From assembly GCA_964495805.1 (NCBI GenBank), contig CAZBWV010000099.1, forward strand, positions 1-45,016: a stretch of DNA of 45,016 nt, given 5' to 3'. Each line of letters opens with the position of its first letter. Position 1 is the first letter of the stretch. Positions 33,723-42,565 of this stretch are shown here, piece by piece. The translations under genes were made by a program, and so were the position numbers. Source of the stretch: JALXCH01 sp964495805. GTDB taxonomy: Bacteria; Calditrichota; Calditrichia; RBG-13-44-9. The notes below the pieces were generated by a model. That model saw only the letters and a program-made list of their open reading frames with translations. It searched no databases and had not been told where the DNA came from.

Positions 33723-34916
33723 ATGAAACGCAACGAAATCAAAATTCTGGTTGTGGAAGATGAAGAAATCATTCGTTTGATGTTCAAACAATCTTTCGAG
33801 AGCTGGGGCTATCAGGTGGATTGCGCCGAGAACGGAAAAGAAGCGCTGGAAAAGTGCCAGAAGGAAGAATTCCACATTGTGGTAACCGATTTAAATATGC
33901 CCATCATGGACGGGATGGAACTGCTCAAGAAATTAAAGACACGCTGGCCTTACATCGAAGTCATTGTAATTACCGGTTTCGCCACCATCGAGTCCGCCAT
34001 CGAAGCAATGAAACTGGGTGCCCACGATTTTATCCTGAAACCGGTGAATTTTGAACATGTGCAATTCACCATCAATAAATGCTACCAGAAAATTCGCGCA
34101 CAGGCAGAGAACACTGAACTGCGGGAACTCAATCGCCAGCTCTCCGCCCTGAACGAAATGAAAGACAAATTCATCTATATTACCAACCACGAAATCCGTA
34201 CCCCCCTGACCATCTTCAAAGGTTATCTGGAAATTCTGGAATCCATGCTAAGCGATTCCGACGAGGAAATGCGGGAAATTGTACAGATTCTTCAGAGTAC
34301 CGCTGACGAGTTGAACGAAATTGTGGAAAAGATGCAGGTCCTGGAGTCACTGGAAAATGCTCATAAACCCAAGAAAACCGAAATCATCGACCTAAAGAAA
34401 CTAATTACTCAGGTTTATAAGGAACTGGTTAAGCTGTTTAACTCCCGCAACATCGATCTGAAAATTTTTATCGACAAAAAACCACTGATTTACAAAGGGG
34501 ATTACCGGCAACTGCGATTGGTGTTTCGGGAATTGCTACAAAATGCACTGAAATTCACCCCGGACGGTGGCAAAGTGCGCGCCCGGTTGGAACTGAAAAA
34601 CAACGAAATTGTTTACACCGTCCAGGACAGCGGCGTGGGTATTCCCTTCGAAAAACAACACATGATTTTCGAGAAATTCTACGAAATACAGGATGTCATT
34701 AACCACCGCACTTCCAAGCAGGATTTCATGGGAGGCGGCATGGGCATCGGGTTAAGCCTGGTTAAGGAAATTGTTGAGGCCATGAAAGGGAAAATTTTAC
34801 TGGAAAGCGACCCGGGAAAGGGCTCCAAATTCACCATCACCCTTCCCCTTCCGGAAACTAAATTCAGGGGAGAAAACGATGTACCCACTTCACAGTCACT
34901 CACGTTCCGCGAGTAA
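33723..34916 (+). CDS. Receiver-first hybrid histidine kinase (REC-HisKA-HATPase)
   Basis: 397 residues. An N-terminal receiver domain (residues 7-120; D56 in VVTDLNMPIMDG, T84 in VITGFA, K106 in FILKPVNF) is joined by a coiled linker to a DHp domain with H156 in ITNHEIRTPLTIFKGYLEIL. An ATPase domain follows (N box FRELLQNALKF, G1 DSGVGIP, G2 GGGMGIGLSLVKEI). It has no membrane segment, so it is cytoplasmic and its receiver is the input. The start follows AGGAGA closely. The gene is embedded between the small kinase-helix protein and a zinc-ribbon gene it overlaps by 38 bases. The DNA target or output partner is not encoded here. Confidence 0.93.
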   Translation: MKRNEIKILVVEDEEIIRLMFKQSFESWGYQVDCAENGKEALEKCQKEEFHIVVTDLNMPIMDGMELLKKLKTRWPYIEVIVITGFATIESAIEAMKLGAHDFILKPVNFEHVQFTINKCYQKIRAQAENTELRELNRQLSALNEMKDKFIYITNHEIRTPLTIFKGYLEILESMLSDSDEEMREIVQILQSTADELNEIVEKMQVLESLENAHKPKKTEIIDLKKLITQVYKELVKLFNSRNIDLKIFIDKKPLIYKGDYRQLRLVFRELLQNALKFTPDGGKVRARLELKNNEIVYTVQDSGVGIPFEKQHMIFEKFYEIQDVINHRTSKQDFMGGGMGIGLSLVKEIVEAMKGKILLESDPGKGSKFTITLPLPETKFRGENDVPTSQSLTFRE

Positions 34917-35181
34917 ATGGGAACGTTTGTACGGAGAATTCACCTGTCCCATTTGTCGGCGCAATTTTGTTCAGCTGTTACCGATGAATTTTCGGGAACT
35001 GGCAGAAAACCGATTCAGTACCCGCGCCTTTGCACCCTCCTATCAGTACGTATGCTCCCAATGCCATCGACCGCTGCGGTTAACCCGAATTTTCAACGGC
35101 CGGGGCGAAGAGATTTTAATTCCCACCCCCTCCCGCGGAAAAATACCTTACCCACCTCCACTCAACATGTACGACATCTAA
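34879..35181 (+). CDS. Small zinc-ribbon-like protein
   Basis: 100 residues. Two cysteine pairs, TCPICRRNF (about residue 22) and VCSQCHRPL (about residue 58), are spaced for one zinc ribbon with an inserted loop of about 30 residues. The C-terminus is proline-rich (PTPSRGKIPYPPPLNMY). It begins inside the end of the kinase gene (38-base overlap), with AGGGGAG upstream of its ATG, so it is likely translationally coupled. Too small for an enzyme; possibly a nucleic-acid or protein adaptor. No named family recognised. Confidence 0.7.
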   Translation: MYPLHSHSRSASKWERLYGEFTCPICRRNFVQLLPMNFRELAENRFSTRAFAPSYQYVCSQCHRPLRLTRIFNGRGEEILIPTPSRGKIPYPPPLNMYDI

Positions 35182-35363
35182 ACAATTCTATTTTCCCCGA
35201 AGGGAAAGTGATGGATTCTTTAACAATGGGAAGAGATCAGAGAGAAAATCGGGCACACCGGGGAGAAAAGATGTGAATGGGCTTTGGGGGGAAATGAAGA
35301 CAAAAGATAAAAGACAAAATTGTGTTGTTTTGATATTCCGTCGCATGCACGCCTGGATTTTCC

Positions 35364-35392
35364 TTGACATTCTCCGGGGATTATGTTAAAAT
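35364..35392 (+). promoter_or_regulatory. Near-consensus sigma70 promoter of the nfeD-slipin operon
   Basis: A perfect TTGACA and TAAAAT (5 of 6) with 17 bases between them. Transcription should start near 35399, leaving about 20 bases before the nfeD ATG. No ribosome-binding site is visible in that leader. Confidence 0.75.
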
Positions 35393-35419
35393 AATCACGG
35401 ACTTAAAAAACAAAAACTT

Positions 35420-36706
35420 ATGCGACGGACCATTCTTCTCATTCTGATTTTCATTTTTCTCCTTCCGCTGTACGCCGAATCAACGGAAAAGGTGTATCTT
35501 CTCCCGCTGGAGGGAGTGATTAATCCCGTTGCCACCGATTTTATCCACATCGGTATCGAAGAGGCGAGCAACAACAATGCGGAATGCCTGATTATCCAGA
35601 TGGACACTCCCGGCGGACTGATGAAATCCATGCAGCAAATTGTTAAGGACATTCTGGCCTCCCCGGTACCGGTGGTGGTGTACATTGCTCCCCCTGGTTC
35701 CCGGGCGGGATCTGCCGGTGTGTTTATCACTTATGCTGCCCACATTGCTGCCATGGCGCCGGGAACCAACATTGGCGCCGCCCATCCGGTGAATATGGGT
35801 ATCGGCAAGGATTCCACCAATCAAACCATGATGGAGAAAATTACCAACGATGCCGTGGCATACATCCGCAGCATTGCCGAAAAACGGGGCCGAAATGCGG
35901 ATTGGGCGGAAGAAGCGGTGCGCGAGAGTGCTTCCATTCCCGCCTCCGAAGCCCTGCGCCTGCACGTAGTGGATGTCCTGGCCGATAATGTGGACAGCCT
36001 GCTTGCCTGGATGGATGGCAAGGAAGTGGAAGTGCTCACCGGGAAAAAAGTGCTCCATACCGAAAACGCCCAAATCGTACCGATCGAAATGTCCTGGCGA
36101 TTGAAGGTGCTTAACGTTATCAGCGACCCCAACATTGCCTACATCCTGCTACTCATCGGTATCTACGGTATTTTCTTCGAGCTGTACAATCCCGGCACCA
36201 TTTTACCCGGTGTGGTAGGCGGTATCAGCCTGATTCTGGCTTTTTACGCCCTGCACACCCTTCCGGTCAATTACGCCGGTCTGCTGCTCATCCTCTTTTC
36301 CATCATTCTGTTCATTGCCGAAATAAAGGTTCCCAGTTACGGACTTCTAACCGTGGGAGGCATCGTGTCACTAACTCTGGGTTCGCTCATGCTATTCAAA
36401 TCGTCTGGTCCGTTTTTGCAGGTTTCCTGGAAGATCATTGCCTTTGCCGTGGTACTCACCACCCTGTTTTTTCTGTTTGCGGTGGGAATGGGTGTACGTG
36501 CCCAGCGGCGCAAACCGGTAACAGGCAGCGAAGGATTAATTGGAGAACAAGGAGAAGCAGCGGATGACTTTCGCAAAGGCATGGGACAGGTGGCTGTGCA
36601 CGGCGAAATCTGGAAAGCCGAAAGCCGCGATAAAATCCGAAAAGGCGATAAGATTGTGGTAACCGAAGTACACGGGCTGAAACTTATCGTCAAAAAAGTA
36701 ACATAG
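35420..36706 (+). CDS. NfeD-family membrane serine protease (ClpP-type)
   Basis: 428 residues. A signal peptide (MRRTILLILIFIFLLPLYA) precedes a ClpP-like protease domain: IQMDTPGGLMKSMQQIV, the catalytic-Ser segment PPGSRAGSAGVFITYAAH, and Lys in IAEKRGRNADWAEEAV, which corresponds to the Ser-Lys dyad of the archaeal 1510-N protease. Four to five membrane helices follow, then a C-terminal OB-fold domain (GEAADDFRKGMGQVAVHGEIW). This is the full-length NfeD1b type. Known homologues cleave the C-terminus of the partner slipin. The slipin gene follows after 11 bases. Confidence 0.92.
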   Translation: MRRTILLILIFIFLLPLYAESTEKVYLLPLEGVINPVATDFIHIGIEEASNNNAECLIIQMDTPGGLMKSMQQIVKDILASPVPVVVYIAPPGSRAGSAGVFITYAAHIAAMAPGTNIGAAHPVNMGIGKDSTNQTMMEKITNDAVAYIRSIAEKRGRNADWAEEAVRESASIPASEALRLHVVDVLADNVDSLLAWMDGKEVEVLTGKKVLHTENAQIVPIEMSWRLKVLNVISDPNIAYILLLIGIYGIFFELYNPGTILPGVVGGISLILAFYALHTLPVNYAGLLLILFSIILFIAEIKVPSYGLLTVGGIVSLTLGSLMLFKSSGPFLQVSWKIIAFAVVLTTLFFLFAVGMGVRAQRRKPVTGSEGLIGEQGEAADDFRKGMGQVAVHGEIWKAESRDKIRKGDKIVVTEVHGLKLIVKKVT

Positions 36707-36717
36707 GAGGAGACATT

Positions 36718-37479
36718 ATGCCCTATTTTGGAACCATTGTCATATTGGTGCTGCTGCTTCTGGCCAGCGCCATCCGTGTGCTGCGAGAATACGAGCGCGG
36801 GGTCATTTTTCGTCTGGGACGTCTGGTGGGCGCCAAGGGGCCGGGACTCATCTTCCTGATCCCTGTGATCGACCGCATGGTGAAGATCAGCCTGCGAACA
36901 GTGGTGATGGACGTGCCGCCTCAGGATGTGATTACCCGGGACAACGTTAGCGTGCAGGTGAATGCAGTGGTGTACTTCCGGGTACTGGACCCGCAAAAAG
37001 CCGTGGTGGAGGTGGAGAACTACCTGTTTGCCACCAGTCAGCTCTCCCAGACCACCCTCCGTAGTATTGTGGGTCAGGTGGAACTGGACGAACTGCTGGC
37101 CAATCGGGAAAAAATCAACAAACAGCTTCAGGAAATTATCGACAAGCATTCCGATCCCTGGGGAATCAAAGTTTCGTTGGTGGAAATTAAACACATCGAC
37201 CTGCCCATCGAGATGAAGCGTGCGATGGCGCGTCAGGCGGAAGCCGAACGGGAACGCCGCTCCAAAATCATCAATGCCGAAGGCGAATATCAGGCTGCTA
37301 CCAAACTGCAGATGGCTGCGGAAATCATCAACAAATATCCGGTGGCACTCCAGCTCCGCTTCTTACAAACACTTACCGAGGTGGCTTCGGAAAACAATTC
37401 CACCACCATCTTCCCGGTTCCCATCGACCTGTTCCAGCCGTTCTTGAAAGCATTCGATCGGAATTCGGAAAAGAGTTAG
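36718..37479 (+). CDS. Slipin (stomatin/SPFH family) membrane protein
   Basis: 253 residues. One N-terminal membrane hairpin or helix (IVILVLLLLASAIRVLREYERGVIF) leads into the SPFH domain: RLGRLVGAKGPGLIFLIP, VMDVPPQDVITRDNVSVQVN, and TTLRSIVGQVELDELLANRE. A coiled-coil region follows (about residues 165-210). The family oligomerises into membrane rings or scaffolds and is the substrate or partner of NfeD proteases. AGGAGG six bases before the ATG is a strong ribosome-binding site. The operon ends at the terminator at 37520. Confidence 0.94.
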   Translation: MPYFGTIVILVLLLLASAIRVLREYERGVIFRLGRLVGAKGPGLIFLIPVIDRMVKISLRTVVMDVPPQDVITRDNVSVQVNAVVYFRVLDPQKAVVEVENYLFATSQLSQTTLRSIVGQVELDELLANREKINKQLQEIIDKHSDPWGIKVSLVEIKHIDLPIEMKRAMARQAEAERERRSKIINAEGEYQAATKLQMAAEIINKYPVALQLRFLQTLTEVASENNSTTIFPVPIDLFQPFLKAFDRNSEKS

Positions 37480-37519
37480 TCGCACAAACCCGGTTGGTTT
37501 CCTGCCGTTCTCATTTCAC

Positions 37520-37560
37520 CGCCCGTTCCGGTTCCCCGGGGAACGGGCGATTGTTTTTTT
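37520..37560 (+). terminator. Intrinsic terminator of the nfeD-slipin operon
   Basis: CGCCCGTTCC (37520-37529) and GGAACGGGCG (37540-37549) form a perfect 10-bp stem with a 10-base loop, followed by ATTGTTTTTTT. Confidence 0.93.
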
Positions 37561-37593
37561 CCTGGAACCCAACACAGTGGGGAATCCATAGCC

Positions 37594-39417
37594 ATGAACG
37601 AACGATTATTTTCATCCATCGATAAACTTTTTGCCGCCATCGTCAACTATTCCGCCGATGCCATCTTTTTTGTGGACACGCAGGGAATCATTCGCAGCTG
37701 GAACCGCGGGGCGGAACTGCTCTTTGGCTATTCACCCGACGAGATCATCGGTAAGCCCCTAAAAACGCTGGTTCCAGCGGATTTGCTGCAATTGGGAGAA
37801 CTGGATTACATTCAGCAAACCCTGCAGGAGAAGGGCTACATCCTGCAATACGAAACCCGCCGGCTTCATCGCTCCGGAAAAGAGATTTACGTGGATTTAA
37901 CCCAGACGCTCATCCGGGATAATGGGGAACAACCGGTGGGTAGTTCGGTGGTGATTAAAGACATTTCCTCCCGCAAACAGCTGGAAATTGAACTGCGTAA
38001 AACCGTGCGAGAACTTTCTCTTTTGAGCGAACTTAACGAAATCCTGATGGACACCTACGATCAGAACGAAATCATCCGTACGGTGTTGCTGGCACTGATT
38101 GGTGGCGAGGTTCCCCGTTTTGACCGCGCCGCATTTTTTGAGCAGAATATCAGCGAGGGGGTGCTGACGGGCAAGCTGGCGGTCGGCCCCATGCCGGAAT
38201 CCCGGGACATTCGACGCTGGGGCAGGTTGCAAACCGGCGGCCGCACCCTGCGGGAAATTCTTACCCTGTTCCATCGGGAATTTTCCGCCCGGCCAGGTCA
38301 GCTGGAAAAACAGGTGCAGAAAATCCGCATCCCTATTTCCACCGTGGGCAATGTGCTGATTCAGGCCCTTCAGAAAAACCGCATCATCGTGGTGGAACCG
38401 GATACCCTGCCTCCACCAACCGACTACCATTTTCAATTCGACGGGAAAGACCTTCGCACTGTTCTGCAAACGGAAGCATTCGTCGCCTTCCCCCTGGTCA
38501 CTAAAAAACGGAACATCGGAGTGATCCTGGCAGATAATCGCATCAGCGGGCACCCCATCGGTCAGGAGAATCTGGAAACGCTGAAAGTGTTTGCCCGCCA
38601 GGCTGTATTGGTGCTGGAAAACGTGCAACTGTACCGAAATCTGGAAGCCCGGGTGGAAGAGTTGCAACGCGCTTACCAGAAGTTAGAAGAAAGTTCCATT
38701 CGGCTGGTTCGGGCAGAAAAACTGGCCGCTCTGGGCGAAATGGCCTCCCGAGTCGCTCACGAAATCCGTAACCCCCTGGTCTCCATCGGCGGTTTCGCCA
38801 ATCTACTGGACAAAAAACTTCCTCCGGACTCTCCCCTGCGCCACTACACCGGTATCATAAAATCCCAGGTGGGGAATCTGGAAACCATCCTGGACAATAT
38901 CCTCAGCCTGGCCCATCCCCGTAAACCGGAGAAAAAACAGGTGGACGTGCACCAGATTCTCCATCAGGTGCTGATGATGATGGATGCCATGATACGCTCC
39001 CGTAAAATTCAGGTGCAGCTTCATTTCAACTGTCAGCAAAGCACAGTTACCGGTGACGAACGGTTGTTATACCAGGCCTTCTTTAACATTATTAAAAACA
39101 GCCTGGATGCCATGGGGGATGGCGGAGTACTCACCCTGAAAAGCGAATGCACCCCCGATCGGATTCATGTACAGATCATCGATACCGGCGTGGGGATTCC
39201 CCACGACCAGTTGATTAAAATTTACGACCCGTTTTTCACTACCAAACCGGATGGCACCGGACTGGGACTGGCCATTGTGCACCAGATTGTTCGGGATCAC
39301 GGAGGTTCCATCCGCTTCGAAAGTGAACTGGGGAAGGGCACCACCGCCCATGTGTTTCTGCCCCGCAATTCCGAACATCAAATACCGGATTCCCCCTCTT
39401 CGCCATCCCCCCAATAA
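37594..39417 (+). CDS. PAS-GAF sensor histidine kinase
   Basis: 607 residues, no membrane segment. An N-terminal PAS domain (about 11-125, ADAIFFVDTQGIIRSWNRGA) is followed by a GAF domain (about 145-345), a short coiled coil (350-375), a DHp domain with H389 in RVAHEIRNPLVSIGGFA, and an ATPase domain (N box FFNIIKNSLDAM, G1 DTGVGIP, G2 GTGLGLAIVHQI). It is a soluble cytoplasmic kinase; the GAF and PAS inputs could bind a ligand, haem or flavin, which cannot be told from the sequence. No response regulator follows. The CheY-like protein 12 kb away is a possible partner (speculative). Confidence 0.93.
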   Translation: MNERLFSSIDKLFAAIVNYSADAIFFVDTQGIIRSWNRGAELLFGYSPDEIIGKPLKTLVPADLLQLGELDYIQQTLQEKGYILQYETRRLHRSGKEIYVDLTQTLIRDNGEQPVGSSVVIKDISSRKQLEIELRKTVRELSLLSELNEILMDTYDQNEIIRTVLLALIGGEVPRFDRAAFFEQNISEGVLTGKLAVGPMPESRDIRRWGRLQTGGRTLREILTLFHREFSARPGQLEKQVQKIRIPISTVGNVLIQALQKNRIIVVEPDTLPPPTDYHFQFDGKDLRTVLQTEAFVAFPLVTKKRNIGVILADNRISGHPIGQENLETLKVFARQAVLVLENVQLYRNLEARVEELQRAYQKLEESSIRLVRAEKLAALGEMASRVAHEIRNPLVSIGGFANLLDKKLPPDSPLRHYTGIIKSQVGNLETILDNILSLAHPRKPEKKQVDVHQILHQVLMMMDAMIRSRKIQVQLHFNCQQSTVTGDERLLYQAFFNIIKNSLDAMGDGGVLTLKSECTPDRIHVQIIDTGVGIPHDQLIKIYDPFFTTKPDGTGLGLAIVHQIVRDHGGSIRFESELGKGTTAHVFLPRNSEHQIPDSPSSPSPQ

Positions 39418-39591
39418 CCGGACTTCGTACTTCCCCGGCCATCTTGTACAAAACCCGACAACCTACTCCCCCGATCAAAGCCGACCGGAGAGTTCCCACC
39501 CTCCATCCGTTTATTTTTCCTGAAATAGCAGGAATTTCCTCCATTGCGGGAAAATTTAAACTTTCCTTTTATCTTTCCTTTTTTCACAATA

Positions 39592-39615
39592 TATTTGTTA
39601 CAGAATTAACAAATA
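39592..39615 (+). promoter_or_regulatory. Rex-like operator overlapping the malic-enzyme promoter
   Basis: A perfect 9-bp inverted repeat with a 6-base spacer contains TTGTTA-N6-TAACAA, the form bound by the redox repressor Rex in Clostridia and Thermotogae. It overlaps a possible -10 (TATATT, 39590-39595) and lies 62 bases before the malic-enzyme start. The protein is not in this window, so the identity of the regulator is inference. Confidence 0.5.
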
Positions 39616-39676
39616 AGGAAACAATGAACTTCAATAAGACCCGAAGGATTTCAACATATTTCAAGAAGGAGGAATC

Positions 39677-41038
39677 ATGTCCGACAAACAATTAAGTAAA
39701 GAAGAATTAATCGCCAAAGCGCAAAAACCTGCCGAGGATGCCATGCGTTTGCATCCTTTTTATCGCGGCAAAATCGAGGTAATTCCCAAAGCACACATCT
39801 GGGGCATGGAAAGTTTTGGCGTCTGGTACACTCCCGGCGTGGCCGCACCGTGCAAGGACATTCAGAAAAATCCCGATATGGTCTTTCAGCACACGAACAA
39901 ATGGAATACCATTGCTGTGATTTCCGACGGAACCCGGGTGCTGGGTCTGGGAGACATCGGTCCGGAAGCCGGATTACCGGTGATGGAAGGGAAAGCGTTG
40001 CTGTTCAAATACCTGGGCGGTGTGGATGCCTTTCCCATCATGCTGGATACCAAAGACCCCGATGAATTCATCAAAACCGTACTGCTGCTGCAACCGGGAC
40101 TGGGCGGGGTAAATCTGGAAGACATTGCTCAGCCAAAGTGCTTCCATATTCTGGACACGTTGCGTGCCAAAGCGCGCATTCCCATCTGGCATGACGACCA
40201 GCAGGGAACCGCTGCGGTGACCGTAGCCGGATTAATCAACGCCCTGCGCATTGTGGGTAAAAAGATGAATGAAGTGAAGGTGGCCATGATTGGTGCGGGA
40301 GCAGCCAACATTGCCATCGCCCGTATTATGATTCTGGCGGGTGTGGATCCCAAAAAAATCATCATGGTGGATTCCAAAGGCACTCTGCACCGCGACCGGG
40401 ACGATATCAAAAACAGCAATTTTAAAGAAAAATGGCACTTCTGCCTGACCACCAACGAAAAACAGGTGAAGGGCGACATTCCCGATGCCATGAAGGGTGC
40501 TGACGTGGTGATTGCGCTGTCCAAACCAGGACCTGATACCATCAAGAAGGAATGGATTGCCGACATGGCCAAAGATCCCATTGTATTTGTGTGTGCCAAT
40601 CCGGTACCGGAAATCTGGCCCTGGGAGGCGAAAGAAGCTGGTGCGCGTATTGTGGCAACCGGGCGCTCAGACTTCCCCAACCAGGTTAACAACTCACTGG
40701 GATTTCCCGGTATCTTCCGCGGCACACTGGATGTGATGGCACGCACCATAACGGACGAAATGTGCATTGCAGCCGCCGAAGAGCTGGCCGCCACCGCTTA
40801 CGACCGCGGATTGCACGAAGATTATTTGATTCCCACCATGGAAGACTGGGAAGTATTTCCGCGCGAAGCGGTAGCCGTAGGGTTAAAGGCAATTGAACAG
40901 GGGGTGGCACGCATCAAAATGAGCCGCGATGAGCTGTTCCAGGTTGCCGACCGCATTATCCGCGAAGCCCGCGAAAAAACACAGAAGATGATGGAAGAAG
41001 GGTTCATTGCTCCCCCTCCCGGAATTAAATTGTCCTGA
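39677..41038 (+). CDS. Malic enzyme (oxaloacetate-decarboxylating malate dehydrogenase)
   Basis: 453 residues. Converts malate to pyruvate and CO2 with reduction of NAD(P). Malic enzyme signs: GVWYTPGVAAPCKDI, VISDGTRVLGLGDIG (the metal/malate region), LPVMEGKALLFKYLGG, NLEDIAQPKCF, and IPIWHDDQQGTAAVTVAGLINALR, then the dinucleotide fold MIGAGAANIAIARI. There is no C-terminal phosphotransacetylase domain as in MaeB, so this is the short form. NAD versus NADP cannot be assigned safely. AAGGAGGAATC precedes the ATG. A Rex-like palindrome lies upstream and a terminator downstream, so the gene is a monocistronic unit. Confidence 0.95.
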   Translation: MSDKQLSKEELIAKAQKPAEDAMRLHPFYRGKIEVIPKAHIWGMESFGVWYTPGVAAPCKDIQKNPDMVFQHTNKWNTIAVISDGTRVLGLGDIGPEAGLPVMEGKALLFKYLGGVDAFPIMLDTKDPDEFIKTVLLLQPGLGGVNLEDIAQPKCFHILDTLRAKARIPIWHDDQQGTAAVTVAGLINALRIVGKKMNEVKVAMIGAGAANIAIARIMILAGVDPKKIIMVDSKGTLHRDRDDIKNSNFKEKWHFCLTTNEKQVKGDIPDAMKGADVVIALSKPGPDTIKKEWIADMAKDPIVFVCANPVPEIWPWEAKEAGARIVATGRSDFPNQVNNSLGFPGIFRGTLDVMARTITDEMCIAAAEELAATAYDRGLHEDYLIPTMEDWEVFPREAVAVGLKAIEQGVARIKMSRDELFQVADRIIREAREKTQKMMEEGFIAPPPGIKLS

Positions 41039-41061
41039 CACTCCGAGCAACACGGTCATAT

Positions 41062-41092
41062 AAAGGGCGGCTTTTCAGCCGCCTTTTTATTT
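41062..41092 (+). terminator. Intrinsic terminator of malic enzyme
   Basis: GGCGGCT (41066-41072) and AGCCGCC (41077-41083) form a 7-bp stem with a TTTC loop; the flanking AAAG/TTTT adds A-U pairs. TTTTTATTTTT follows. Confidence 0.93.
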
Positions 41093-41283
41093 TTCCGCCC
41101 TTTTCCGGCACCAAACAGGGTAAAAAACGACTGCATCCGGTGACCCGGGTGTTTATTTGGCACCGAACAGACCGGTTCCGCTGCTGACCAAACAATTGAA
41201 CGGCATCCAAAAGGTTGAGATTATTCTTTTATCTCCATTTTCTTACATGTATATTTTGCGGGTTAAAAAAAGGGAAAGGATTG

Positions 41284-42507
41284 ATGAACGAGCCGACACC
41301 GGTGTGGTTGAACATTCTATTTCTACTGTTTCTGGCTGTTTTGCCCTGGTCTGTGGCAGCTATGCAGGTGGCTGCGGTTCTGTTTGCAGTGGGAGCCATA
41401 TTGCACGGACTGAACAAACGGCGCTGGCCGGTGCGTTTCCATCCTTTTTACTATTTCATGATAATGTACTTTGCCACGCAGGTGATGGCCGCTCTGTTCA
41501 GCCCCACACCGGTTCTTTCCTTCCGGGCGGTGCTGAATAACGACTGGTTTTTGCTCATCGTTCCGTTCATTCTTTCCCTGCCGCTGGAGGAAAGGTGGAA
41601 ACGCCGGGCAGTGCACACCCTGCTTGTTTCGGCCACTCTGGTTGCGCTTTACGGCATTTTCCAGACATTTTTCGGATACGAAATTTTCCGGGGAATCCGA
41701 ATTCCCGCTTACGGCCACTTTTATCGGGCAATTGGTGGGTACAATTTTTATCTAACCTTTGCGGGCAACCAGCTCCTGGCGTTTGGGATGGCGCTGGCTC
41801 TTTTGCTTTCCGACCAAAAACCGGATTCCACCTGGCGATGGTATCTCTTTGCAACCATACTGATTTTGTTCAGCATACTGGGTAGTTTTGCACGTAGTGC
41901 CTGGCTGGGTGTGATGGGTATGGTCATATTAGGTGTCTGGTTGCTGAAACGCCGCTATTTCTGGCAAACTATCGGCGCGCTGGTGGTTGCAGTGGCTCTG
42001 CTGGTAATCATTGCACCGGATTTTCGGAGCCGCTTGCTTAGCATTTTTAATCCCGGTGCGAATCAGGTGCGGTTGAATCTCTGGCGTACCGGCTGGTCCA
42101 TGTGGAAGACCCATGTGCTATGGGGAATTGGTCCGGGGCGCTTTAACGAACTGTTTCCGCTGTTCAAAGTGCCTGGTGTGTACGACGCCACCGGGCATAC
42201 CCATAACGACTATCTGAACATGGCAGTGAACAGCGGCCTGGCAGGTTTTCTTGCCTGGCTCAGCATGTGGATTGCCTGGTTTTATTTTACCGGAAAGGCA
42301 GCATTCTCAAAAGCTCTTTCCGCGGTGGATCGGCAAATTGTGTACGGTAGCTTGCTGGCACTTACTGGCATGTTTATCGCCGCTTTTTTCCAGTGCTACT
42401 TTACCGATCTGGAGAACAATATTTTCTGGTGGACGATCGCTACTCTGGGACTTCTGGCAGCCAGAGGTGAAACTTACCGGTCCAAAAGCCCGCATTCTGA
42501 ACAATGA
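41284..42507 (+). CDS. O-antigen ligase-like polysaccharide ligase (WaaL/Wzy_C type)
   Basis: 407 residues from the ATG at 41284 (GGGAAAGG upstream); the frame extends upstream to a TTG, which is less likely. About twelve membrane helices. The large periplasmic loop carries GHTHNDYLNMAVNSGLAGF, the conserved histidine motif of the family, preceded by GIGPGRFNELFP and an Arg-containing helix. These enzymes join polymer chains to a lipid carrier or lipid A at the outer face of the inner membrane. An MsbA-like exporter follows after 58 bases, so both probably serve outer-membrane lipopolysaccharide assembly. The exact substrate cannot be stated. Confidence 0.85.
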   Translation: MNEPTPVWLNILFLLFLAVLPWSVAAMQVAAVLFAVGAILHGLNKRRWPVRFHPFYYFMIMYFATQVMAALFSPTPVLSFRAVLNNDWFLLIVPFILSLPLEERWKRRAVHTLLVSATLVALYGIFQTFFGYEIFRGIRIPAYGHFYRAIGGYNFYLTFAGNQLLAFGMALALLLSDQKPDSTWRWYLFATILILFSILGSFARSAWLGVMGMVILGVWLLKRRYFWQTIGALVVAVALLVIIAPDFRSRLLSIFNPGANQVRLNLWRTGWSMWKTHVLWGIGPGRFNELFPLFKVPGVYDATGHTHNDYLNMAVNSGLAGFLAWLSMWIAWFYFTGKAAFSKALSAVDRQIVYGSLLALTGMFIAAFFQCYFTDLENNIFWWTIATLGLLAARGETYRSKSPHSEQ

Positions 42508-42565
42508 TGAGATGGTTCACAAGAAATAGGATATTTTTTCTTTTTCATAAAAATTGGAGTTCACG

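Noticed and set aside
36337..37194. 285-residue antisense frame across nfeD and slipin
   Set aside because: It opposes two well-supported genes; no start signals or recognisable motifs.
37897..38667. 256-residue antisense frame inside the PAS-GAF kinase
   Set aside because: Antisense to a strongly supported kinase; His- and Phe-rich content characteristic of the reverse of coding DNA.
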